Shown piece by piece: positions 1-5,955 of a stretch of 6,363 bases of DNA. The notes below the pieces were generated by a model. The model saw nothing but the letters and a program-made list of their open reading frames with translations. It was not told where the DNA came from and ran no database searches. The first letter of the stretch is position 1. The number at the start of each line of letters is the position of its first letter. This DNA comes from DATGFB01 sp032160545 (GTDB lineage Bacteria > Actinomycetota > Actinomycetes > Mycobacteriales > Jatrophihabitantaceae). The translations under genes were made by a program, and so were the position numbers. The stretch lies in NCBI GenBank assembly GCA_032160545.1, contig JAVHVN010000041.1:1-6363 (forward strand), given 5' to 3'.

Positions 1-784
1 TCAGCCCCAGGTACTCGTGCGTCGGGCGGGCGAAGCAGTTGTGACTGACGACGCCGTTCGCGATGAAGTCCCCAGTGCCGGTCGTGATGTCGTACATCGG
101 AATTTCCAGCCCGGTGTCCTCGACACCGGCGACGGCCAGTGGCTCGTCACGGCCGACGCCGGCCACCAGGTCGCCGGCCGCGAGCTCGCGAACGAAGACC
201 CACCCGCCCGGCCCGAGGAAGCGGTGGTCGGCACTGGCCGTGAGCCCAGTCCCGTCGGCAAACGTGACTCGGTGGCCGCGCTTGAGCGTGCGCCAGTGCT
301 CGAGCACCGTCGTGTCGCGCAGATCGTGGAGGGTTGCGCACCGAGAACTCCGCACGAACGCCGATGCCACCCGATCACCAGGACGGATGTCGGCGATGGG
401 CTTCGTGCGTCCGTCCGCCATCAGGACGGGCGTCTCACCGGCCAGGCAATAGGTACAGGCATGACTGCACCCCCGGTAGACGTTGATCGTCCAGGCGAAG
501 TTCATCCGCGACATCGACGGAACGTGGTTGAGGATTCGCCTGGCCGTGACGTGCAGGAACTCGAGATCGGACATCCGTCCCGTACCCCGTTCCGGCCCCA
601 CCAGCTCCTCCACCCCGAACAAGGCGGGCTCCTGATCGACGAGCGACCACCTCAGTTGCCCGGCGGCAGAGGGACGCCCCCGCGAGGGGATCCCGCCTGA
701 CCGCGCCGAGGAGGGGCGTCCCCCTGGAGCACCGCGTGCGCGCCCGGAGAAGTCGTTCCCGTCCGGAACCCCAACAGGACCCAT
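1..784 (-). CDS. Rv2578c-family radical SAM protein (SplB-like, COG1533) interrupted by a mini-intein; C-terminus off window
   Basis: 261 residues are visible and the frame runs off the left edge without a stop. The N-extein (residues 1-112) contains VPSMSRMNFAWTINVYRGCS and ends ...CSHACTY; the C-extein resumes CFARPTHEYLGL. Joined, they give CSHACTYCFARPTHEYL, the CxxxCxxC [4Fe-4S]/SAM motif and the following signature of the Rv2578c / COG1533 (spore photoproduct lyase-like) radical SAM family. The substrate of these proteins is unknown; a DNA-repair role is suggested by COG1533 and by the dnaE2 neighbour, not proven. The start is uncertain. The ATG at 784 overlaps the dnaE2 stop (TGATG), which favours translational coupling, but it adds about 43 Gly/Arg/Pro/Ser-rich residues before the RW (residues 45-46) at which family members usually begin as MRW. 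At that point this gene has CTG (653-655), not ATG or GTG. Family call is firm; start is open. Confidence 0.85.
   Translation of the reverse strand, partial: MGPVGVPDGNDFSGRARGAPGGRPSSARSGGIPSRGRPSAAGQLRWSLVDQEPALFGVEELVGPERGTGRMSDLEFLHVTARRILNHVPSMSRMNFAWTINVYRGCSHACTYCLAGETPVLMADGRTKPIADIRPGDRVASAFVRSSRCATLHDLRDTTVLEHWRTLKRGHRVTFADGTGLTASADHRFLGPGGWVFVRELAAGDLVAGVGRDEPLAVAGVEDTGLEIPMYDITTGTGDFIANGVVSHNCFARPTHEYLGL
38..448 (-). other. Mini-intein (137 residues) in the radical SAM gene
   Basis: An in-frame insertion of 137 residues with all splicing blocks. Block A begins CLAGETPVLMADG with nucleophile C1 (codon 446-448). Block B is LTASADHRFLG, with the conserved His about 75 residues in. 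Blocks F and G read MYDITTGTGDFIANGVVSHN, ending in the His-Asn pair (codons 41-43 and 38-40), followed by the +1 Cys (35-37). There is no room for, and no sign of, a homing endonuclease between blocks B and F, so it is a mini-intein that should splice but not home. The frame is intact and all catalytic residues are present, so it is probably active. Cutting it out restores the CxxxCxxC motif exactly. The -3 position before the block B His is Ser, where Thr is more usual; this variation occurs in other actinobacterial inteins as far as I recall. Confidence 0.93.
671..722. repeat. 10-bp perfect inverted repeat between dnaE2 and the conserved part of the radical SAM gene
   Basis: GGGACGCCCC (671-680) and GGGGCGTCCC (713-722) are exact complements separated by 32 bases, which also contain the small palindrome GGGATCCC (687-694). 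There is no run of T on either side, so a classical terminator is not supported. The repeat lies inside the Gly/Arg/Pro/Ser-rich N-terminal extension read from the ATG at 784, just before the RW where family homology begins. It could therefore be an mRNA hairpin in an untranslated leader between the two operon genes, or simply GC-rich coding sequence. Confidence 0.6.
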
Positions 785-3700
785 CAGCGGAAGTCCCGAG
801 AGCGGGTGTGCAGCCCGAGCGGAAGGCGCTCGAGGCGTTCGGCGAGAACGTTCACGACGCCGTCGGTGCACTCGAGCATGCCGCGGATGACCAGGCCGCC
901 CGAATCGCGCGCGATGCGCCGGTTCCGTGCCCAGACCACTTGGTCGACGATGACGTTCACCATGCCGGTCTCGTCCTCGAGGTTGAGGAAGGTGACCCCC
1001 TGGGCGGTGGCGGGCCGCTGCCGGTGCGTGACGACGCCGCCGACCGTGACGCGGGTGCGGTCGGGCAGGCGGCGCAGCTCGGCGGCGCTGACGATGCCGA
1101 GTGCGTCGAGGCGGTCGCGGATCATCGCCGTGGGATACATCGACGGCGTGATCCCCGTGGCCCACAGGTCGGCGATGAGCTGTTCAGGCCCGGTCATCGA
1201 CGGCAGCGACGGCGGCACGGTCTCGTCGAAGGTCACGACATCGAGCTGGCCGGGACGGGCGGTGGCAGCCGCCCCGGCCCCCCAGAGCGCATCGCGCCGG
1301 CCGAGGTCGAAGCAGTCGAACGCGCCGGCGGTGGCGAGTGCCTCGACCTGGTCTGCGGACAACCCGATACGGCGAGCCAGGTCGGCCATCGACGTGTACT
1401 CCCCCTTGGCCTCGCGCGAGGCGACGATGCGCTCGGCGAGCTCGACGCCGATCGTGCGGACATCTGCGAGGCCGAGCCGGACGGCCGGCTGCGGGGCGTC
1501 CAGGCACGGGCACTGCGACGCCCCGCTGAACGGCGCCTCGAGCGTGGCGCGCGCGGCCGAGTGGACGAGCGACGGCGAGCGCACGTCGATCCCGTGCCGC
1601 TTGGCGTCGTGCACGAGCGACTGCGGCGAGTAGAAGCCCATTGGCTGTGCGTTGATCAGGGCTGCGCAGAACGCGGCCGGGTAGTGCAGTTTGAGCCACG
1701 ACGACGCGTACACCAGCAGTGCGAAGCTGATCGAGTGGCTCTCGGCGAAGCCGAACGCTGCGAACGCCTGGATCTTGGCGTAGATGTCGTCGGCGGTAGC
1801 GCCGGTGATGCCGTTGGCCGCCATTCCGTCGTAGAGCCTGATGCGCAGCTGCTCTATCTTGTCGCGACCGCGCTTCGAGCCCATCGCGCGCCGCAACTGA
1901 TCGGCCTCCGACGGCGAGAAGTCCGCCACGGCGACCGCGAGTTGCATCAGCTGCTCCTGGAACAGCGGGATGCCGAGGGTGCGCTTCAACGGCCCCTCGA
2001 GCCGGGGGTGGGCATAGGTGATCGGCTCGTCGCCGTTGCGGCGACGGATGTAGGGGTGCACGGAGTCGCCCTGGATGGGCCCGGGGCGGATGAGGGCCAC
2101 CTCGACGGCGAGGTCGTAGAAGTTGCGTGGCTTGAGCCGCGGCAGGGTCGCCATCTGTGCCCGCGACTCGACCTGGAACACGCCCACGGAGTCCGCGACG
2201 CCGAGCATGTCGTAGACGCAGGGCGCCTCCTTCGGGATCGAGTCGAGCTCGTAGCGCACGCCGTGATGGGTCTCGATCAGCTCGAAGCAGTACTGCAGCG
2301 CCGAGAGCATGCCGAGCCCGAGCAGGTCGAACTTCACCAGGCCGGCCGCCGCGCAGTCGTCCTTGTCCCACTGCAGGACCGTGCGCCCCGGCATCCGCCC
2401 CCACTCCACCGGGCAGACCTCGATCACCGGACGGTCGCACATGACCATCCCCCCGGAGTGGATGCCGAGGTGCCGCGGGGCGTTCTGCAACTCCGCGGCG
2501 AGCTGCACCACGCCCGGCGGGGGCTGCCCGCCCGGTGCCGGCGAGCCGGCTGCCGCGGGGGGATTCCAGTCCGGCTGGTCGGTCTCAGCGGAGACGAACA
2601 GGTCGGGCGTCCAGTAGTAGCCGAGCTCGACCTCCTTGCTCCAGGCGTCCTGTTGCCCGAGCGAGTAGCCCAGCGCCTTGGCGACGTCTCGGATCGCCGA
2701 CTTCGGCCGGTAGGTGATGACGTTCGCGACCTGCGCGGCGTGCTCACGCCCGTGCAGCTCATAGACGTACTGGATCGCCTCCTCGCGGCGGTCGGACTCG
2801 ATGTCGAGGTCGATGTCGGGCGGTTCTCCGCGCTCGGGTGCGAGGAAGCGCTCGAACATCAGCTCGTAGAAGACGGGATCGACGGCGGTGATCCCGAGCG
2901 CGTAGCAGACCGCGGAGTTCGCCGCCGAGCCGCGGCCCTGGCAGAGGATGCCGCTCTCGCGGCAGAACCGGGCGATGTCCCAGACCACGAGGAAGTACCC
3001 GGGGAAGTGCAGCTCCTCGATGATCGCGAGCTCGTGCTCGATCTGCCGGTATGCCGCGTCCTCGTGCTTCTTGCCGCCGAACCGGCGGGCCGCGCCGTCG
3101 TAGGCGAGTGTGCGCAGGTAGGTCATCTCGGTGTGCCCGGGCGGCACGGGGAACGGCGGCAGGTCGGGCGCGATGAGCTGCAGCGAGAAGGCGGTCTCGG
3201 TGCCGAGCCGCTCGGCCGCCCCGACGGCACCGGGCCAGCGGACGAAGCGCTCGGCCATCTCGGCGCCCGAGCGCAGGTGCTGCCCCGACCACGACGGCAG
3301 CCAGCCATCGATGTCGTCGAGGGTGCTGCGCGCCCGCACCGCGGCCAGCGCCGTCGCCAGGGGCCGTCGCGGCGGAGCGTGGAAGTGCGCCGCGGTCGTC
3401 GCGACGATCGGCAGCCCGAAATCAGACGCGAGCGCGGCCAATGCCTCATACCGCTCGTCGGCGAGCGGGTCGAGCTCGTGGGTCAGTTCGACGACGACGT
3501 TCTCGCGACCGAACCGGTCGATCAGTTCGGCCAGCGCACGCCGGGCGGGGTCGAGGGCAAACGTTCCGAAGCCCGAGGAGTCGAGTGCCTGCCGCACGGC
3601 GCCCTTGCGGCAGCCGGTGAGCACCAGCCAGTGCCCTGCCGCCGCCTCGGTGACCTCGTCGAGGTCGTAGACCGGACGGCCCTTGGCGCCGCCGCGAAGC

Positions 3701-4245
3701 TGGGCGGTGCTGATCGTGCGGCACAGCGCGGCGTAGCCGGCGGGGTCACGGGCGATCGCGAGCAGATGCGTGCCGGGCGGGTCGGGGACGCCGACCCGCG
3801 CGCCGATCGTCCGCTCGGCCTGGGTGGCCGGCACCGGGAGATCGAGTGACAGTTCCGCGCCGAAGGACGTCGGCAGGCCGAGCGCCTCGGCTGCCTCGGC
3901 GAAGCGCACGATGCCGTACATGCCGTCGTGATCGGTGAGGGTGAGGCCGGCTAGGCCGAGGCGGACCGCCTCTTCGGCGAGCTCTTCGGGCGAGGACGCA
4001 CCGTCGAGGAAGCTGAACGACGAATGCGCGTGCAGCTCGGCATAACCCACCCGCGGGGTCTCGGGCGGGCGGGCGCTCGAGGCCGGCTCGTACGCCGCAC
4101 GCTTGCGCGACCACGCGGGGGAGTCACCGCCGTCGCCGGCGGCGGGCCGGCCACCGCGCGGCGGGTCTGGGGGCGCAGGCGCGGGACGGCCGGACAGCCG
4201 CCGCTCGAGTTCCGGCCAGGGCATGGCCGGGTTGTTGAACCCCAC
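784..4245 (-). CDS. dnaE2: Error-prone DNA polymerase DnaE2 (family C, PHP-containing)
   Basis: 1153 residues, close to the usual DnaE2 length of about 1,050-1,150. It extends DNA across lesions and drives damage-induced mutagenesis, normally with ImuA' and ImuB. Order of domains: DnaE2-type N-terminus (MPWPELERRLSG, 8-19); PHP domain from about 67 to 290 (H72/H74, D105-H106, E131, H160); polymerase core with GRGSAAN (437-443), catalytic Asp pair in PDIDLD (D477, D479) and third Asp in KFDLLGL (D640); FGFAESHS (831-838); helix-hairpin-helix region (about 935-980); OB fold (about 1064-1135); and the tail HTRSRDFR. A Pro/Gly/Ala-rich stretch at 561-578 looks like a flexible insert. In the PHP motif normally ending in Asp-Val-His the Asp is Ala285 (TTAAHFH), so one metal ligand seems lost and proofreading is unlikely. 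The start is GTG at 4243-4245: no Shine-Dalgarno precedes it, and a -10 is placed for a leaderless mRNA. It overlaps a LexA box promoter upstream and the radical SAM start downstream. Confidence 0.96.
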   Translation of the reverse strand: MGFNNPAMPWPELERRLSGRPAPAPPDPPRGGRPAAGDGGDSPAWSRKRAAYEPASSARPPETPRVGYAELHAHSSFSFLDGASSPEELAEEAVRLGLAGLTLTDHDGMYGIVRFAEAAEALGLPTSFGAELSLDLPVPATQAERTIGARVGVPDPPGTHLLAIARDPAGYAALCRTISTAQLRGGAKGRPVYDLDEVTEAAAGHWLVLTGCRKGAVRQALDSSGFGTFALDPARRALAELIDRFGRENVVVELTHELDPLADERYEALAALASDFGLPIVATTAAHFHAPPRRPLATALAAVRARSTLDDIDGWLPSWSGQHLRSGAEMAERFVRWPGAVGAAERLGTETAFSLQLIAPDLPPFPVPPGHTEMTYLRTLAYDGAARRFGGKKHEDAAYRQIEHELAIIEELHFPGYFLVVWDIARFCRESGILCQGRGSAANSAVCYALGITAVDPVFYELMFERFLAPERGEPPDIDLDIESDRREEAIQYVYELHGREHAAQVANVITYRPKSAIRDVAKALGYSLGQQDAWSKEVELGYYWTPDLFVSAETDQPDWNPPAAAGSPAPGGQPPPGVVQLAAELQNAPRHLGIHSGGMVMCDRPVIEVCPVEWGRMPGRTVLQWDKDDCAAAGLVKFDLLGLGMLSALQYCFELIETHHGVRYELDSIPKEAPCVYDMLGVADSVGVFQVESRAQMATLPRLKPRNFYDLAVEVALIRPGPIQGDSVHPYIRRRNGDEPITYAHPRLEGPLKRTLGIPLFQEQLMQLAVAVADFSPSEADQLRRAMGSKRGRDKIEQLRIRLYDGMAANGITGATADDIYAKIQAFAAFGFAESHSISFALLVYASSWLKLHYPAAFCAALINAQPMGFYSPQSLVHDAKRHGIDVRSPSLVHSAARATLEAPFSGASQCPCLDAPQPAVRLGLADVRTIGVELAERIVASREAKGEYTSMADLARRIGLSADQVEALATAGAFDCFDLGRRDALWGAGAAATARPGQLDVVTFDETVPPSLPSMTGPEQLIADLWATGITPSMYPTAMIRDRLDALGIVSAAELRRLPDRTRVTVGGVVTHRQRPATAQGVTFLNLEDETGMVNVIVDQVVWARNRRIARDSGGLVIRGMLECTDGVVNVLAERLERLPLGLHTRSRDFR

Positions 4246-4280
4246 AACGCGAGATTAGAACACCAGTTCGATGATTACTA
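4246..4280 (-). promoter_or_regulatory. dnaE2 promoter, predicted leaderless
   Basis: On the minus strand a TAATCT hexamer (4257-4252) fits the TANNNT -10 pattern. Counting 12 bases on puts +1 at 4245, the G of the GTG start. A weak -35-like TAGTAA (4280-4275) sits 17 bp upstream of it. No purine-rich Shine-Dalgarno lies between the -10 and GTG (CTCGCGTT), which supports a leaderless transcript. The rest of the 150-bp gap between dnaE2 and the aminopeptidase stop (4281-4395) shows no further gene or convincing signal. Confidence 0.6.
4256..4271 (-). promoter_or_regulatory. LexA (SOS) box of dnaE2
   Basis: Minus strand TCGAACTGGTGTTCTA matches the actinobacterial LexA consensus TCGAAC-N4-GTTCGA at 11 of the 12 fixed positions; the only departure is T for G in the last half-site. 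It ends 10 bp before the dnaE2 GTG and overlaps the predicted -10, so bound LexA would block the promoter. dnaE2 is a known LexA target in actinobacteria, which fits. Binding itself is inferred. Confidence 0.85.
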
Positions 4281-4395
4281 GATCTGAGCGTCAAGCAACT
4301 GGCAGAGGACCCATCCGCTGCTGGGCCGCGTCCGCACCCGCGTCCGATCCCCGCACACCGACGGCGTCATCCAACGGTCCTTCGGCACCCGTGCC

Positions 4396-5166
4396 TCACC
4401 CGAGTCTCGTGAGCACGCGTGGTTGGTCCTGGATGACGGCGATGGTGTGCTCGAAGTGGGCGCCGCGGGACCCGTCATCGCTGCGCAGCGTCCATCCGTC
4501 CTCGTCGATGCGGTAGGCATCTCGGCCGCCGGCCATGAACCACGGTTCGATCGCGATCGTCATCCCGTCGCGCAGCCGCATTCCGCGACCTGACCGGCCG
4601 TCGTTGGGAACGGGGGGGTCCTCGTGCATGGTGCGGCCGACGCCGTGCCCGCCGAAGTCGGTGTGCAACCCGTAGCCCGCTTCGCGTGCGACCGCACCGA
4701 TGGCGCTCGAGATGTCACCGATACGGGCGCCGTCTCGCGCTGATGCAATGGCGGCGTGCAGGGCGTGCTCGGTGCGCTCGAGCAGACGGGCGTCTCTGTC
4801 CGAGGTCGAACCCACGCAGAACGAGACCGCGGCGTCGCCGGTCCAGCCGTCGAGTGTGGCGCCGCAGTCGACGCTGAGCAGGTCGCCCTCGCGCAGCCGG
4901 TAACCAGTGGGGATGCCGTGCAGGACGGCGTCGTTGACGGACAGGCACACAACCCCCGGGTATGGGGCCGGAGCGAAGGACGGCTGGTAGCCCAGGAACG
5001 GCGACGACGCTCCCGCGCCACGCAGGACATCTCGCGCAACCTGGTCGAGATCTCGTAGGCGAACTCCGACTGCGGCGTGGCCGCGTACCTCGGCCAGGGC
5101 GCGGGCGACCACCCCGCCAGCGGCGGCCATCGCCTCGATCTCGCCTGGTGTCTTCAGCTCCACCAC
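4396..5166 (-). CDS. map: Type I methionine aminopeptidase
   Basis: Removes the initiator Met from new proteins in the cytosol, using two metal ions. From the chosen start it has 256 residues, the usual size for the simple type I enzyme without an N-terminal zinc extension. All five metal ligands are visible (numbered from the GTG start at 5166): Asp100 in SVDCGA, Asp111 in WTGDAA, His174 in GGHGVG, Glu207 in AIEP and Glu239 in HFEHT. His83 (VLHGIP) and His181 match the substrate-site histidines. The frame stays open to a TTG at 5181, but the GTG at 5164-5166 is preferred: it gives VVELKTPGEIEAM, where family members begin, and GGAGG (5179-5175) lies 8 bases before it. It is divergent from an Xre regulator and far from any secY/adk/infA genes, so it may be an additional copy, not the housekeeping one. 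No clear terminator follows it. Confidence 0.95.
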   Translation of the reverse strand: MVELKTPGEIEAMAAAGGVVARALAEVRGHAAVGVRLRDLDQVARDVLRGAGASSPFLGYQPSFAPAPYPGVVCLSVNDAVLHGIPTGYRLREGDLLSVDCGATLDGWTGDAAVSFCVGSTSDRDARLLERTEHALHAAIASARDGARIGDISSAIGAVAREAGYGLHTDFGGHGVGRTMHEDPPVPNDGRSGRGMRLRDGMTIAIEPWFMAGGRDAYRIDEDGWTLRSDDGSRGAHFEHTIAVIQDQPRVLTRLG

Positions 5167-5198
5167 GCTCGGCACCTCCAACGCCTACCGGGATTTCT

Positions 5199-5208
5199 AT
5201 ACCGGTAT
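5199..5208. promoter_or_regulatory. Palindromic operator candidate in the divergent map/Xre promoter region
   Basis: ATACCGGTAT is a perfect 10-bp palindrome near the middle of the 55-bp gap between two divergent start codons. The symmetry resumes after four unpaired bases as GAT (5192-5194) and ATC (5213-5215), giving a 24-bp interrupted dyad GAT-N4-ATACCGGTAT-N4-ATC. This is the size expected for a dimeric helix-turn-helix repressor. It overlaps -10-like hexamers in both directions (TAGTAT at 5209-5214 plus; TATAGA at 5201-5196 minus). The most likely binder is the Xre protein encoded alongside; that link is inferred. Confidence 0.5.
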
Positions 5209-5222
5209 TAGTATCACGGTCA
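5209..5222 (+). promoter_or_regulatory. -10 of the Xre gene, predicted leaderless start
   Basis: TAGTAT (5209-5214) fits TANNNT. The ATG begins at 5222, seven bases after the hexamer, so transcription would start on or one base before the ATG. No Shine-Dalgarno is present in the bases before it (CACGGTC). Confidence 0.5.
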
Positions 5223-5497
5223 TGGTGCGTCCGATCTTGACCCCGCACGAGCGTGAACGTGGTCGCCTGCTCGGGGCAGCCCTGCGTGCGGCACGAGGCA
5301 CGCGCAGCATGGTCGACGTCTCCGCCGCGGCCGGTATCCCCGTCGAGACTCTGCGCAAGATCGAAACCGGCCGCATCGTGACTCCGGCGTTCTTCACCGT
5401 CGCAGCGCTCGCGCATACCCTCGAGCTGGACCTTGCAGCACTCGCCCACAAGCTCGACGGCCTGCCCGACGTCGCGCCGAACGCAGCGACCGCCTAA
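5222..5497 (+). CDS. Small Xre-family helix-turn-helix regulator
   Basis: 91 residues. The core (about 14-75) reads as a Cro/C1-type HTH: GRLLGAALRAARG (first helix), SMVDVSAAAGIPVETLRKIE (helices 2-3, with the recognition helix near PVETLRKIETG, 40-50), then FFTVAALAHTLELDLAAL (helices 4-5). There is no extra sensor domain, only a short tail DGLPDVAPNAATA. It is a DNA-binding protein and probably represses its own and the divergent map promoter through the ATACCGGTAT dyad. The ATG at 5222 is chosen because a -10 is spaced for a leaderless message and no later start keeps the first helix. Which signal, if any, it senses cannot be told. Small Xre genes beside map genes recur in actinobacteria as far as I recall, so the pairing may be functional. 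Confidence 0.85.
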   Translation: MVRPILTPHERERGRLLGAALRAARGTRSMVDVSAAAGIPVETLRKIETGRIVTPAFFTVAALAHTLELDLAALAHKLDGLPDVAPNAATA

Positions 5498-5654
5498 CCG
5501 AACTCGGCTCGCAGCCTCATCCCTCGCCTGCGCAGCCTCGCCCATAGGCCACCGATACGTTGCCGTCCGTGACTTCGCTGAGCCTGTGTCCACCGTTGAG
5601 GTAGTGGTTCGGCGCCTGTCGTAACGGACGAATGCTCGGCTGTGCAAGGAGAAC
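5498..5654. other. Gene-free stretch after the Xre gene
   Basis: No supported gene. Short frames here lack recognisable motifs and ribosome sites. CGTCCGT and ACGGACG form a weak 7-bp inverted repeat about 50 bases apart, too slight to interpret. No terminator with a T-run follows the Xre stop. Confidence 0.5.
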
Positions 5655-5740
5655 ATGGCGTGCGTCAATCACATTGTTTCCCACCGGAAGGGCATCCGCG
5701 AGATGCGAGCCTCTCGTGCCGGCACTGCTGTGTCTGCGAT

Positions 5741-5811
5741 GTTCGACGATCCGAGTCTGGTGTCGTTTATGCCGGCTCGGCAGAAACGACACCAGATTGT
5801 CGCCATCGAAC
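5741..5811. repeat. 71-bp nested palindrome, similar peptide encoded on both strands
   Basis: A perfect 13-bp inverted repeat, TCTGGTGTCGTTT (5756-5768) and AAACGACACCAGA (5784-5796), encloses one mismatched pair and an inner stem TGCCG/CGGCA with loop GCT, all centred on 5776. Outside it, after eight mostly unpaired positions, the symmetry resumes with GTTCGA (5741-5746) and TCGAAC (5806-5811). On the plus strand it reads FDDPSLVSFMPAR and on the minus strand FDGDNLVSFLPSR, in register. It may be two truncated copies of one coding end facing each other, or a structured element. No T-run is present, so a plain terminator is not favoured. Confidence 0.8.
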
Positions 5812-5852
5812 TCCGACATGGCTCGCGATCACGCATAAGTAGCGTCACTATC

Positions 5853-5917
5853 AGTGCCTTCTGGCTCGGGCCGGATCAGGGCGTCGACACGCCCGATTCT
5901 CCGATCCAGAAGGCACT
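5853..5917. repeat. 65-bp interrupted palindrome downstream of the EAL gene
   Basis: AGTGCCTTCTGG (5853-5864) and CCAGAAGGCACT (5906-5917) are exact complements. After one mismatch the pairing continues as TCGG (5866-5869) with CCGA (5901-5904), and the centre holds GGGCGT-CGAC-ACGCCC (5879-5894). The predicted cruciform or RNA hairpin lies 39 bp past the EAL stop codon and could end its transcript, though no T-run follows. It could also be an end or a folded part of a mobile element together with the 5741-5811 palindrome. Confidence 0.75.
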
Positions 5918-5955
5918 TCTACGTAATCACCACGCCAGAGATGGCAGGCGCCGGG

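Noticed and set aside
17..700. A 227-codon plus-strand frame opposite the radical SAM/intein gene
   Set aside because: No domain and no ribosome site; the minus strand carries conserved intein blocks and CxxxCxxC.
736..3849. A 1037-codon open frame on the plus strand, antisense to dnaE2
   Set aside because: It is the mirror of a GC-biased coding frame; the protein is Arg/Asp/Val/Gly-rich with no recognisable domain, while the opposite strand encodes an unmistakable DnaE2.
4384..4395. GGCACCCGTGCC just after the map stop, as a terminator
   Set aside because: Only five pairs around a two-base loop and no T-run; too weak to call.
4715..5668. A 317-codon minus-strand frame across map, the Xre gene and the gap
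   Set aside because: It lies out of frame over two well-supported genes and has shadow-like composition.
5741..5811. GTTCGA and TCGAAC as a second LexA box
   Set aside because: The half-sites are in the wrong order and about 60 bp apart; a LexA box needs TCGAAC-N4-GTTCGA.
5517..5819. A 100-codon minus-strand frame starting MSEFDGDNLVSF
   Set aside because: Only the first 20 codons, inside the palindrome, resemble anything; the rest has no family features and no good ribosome site.
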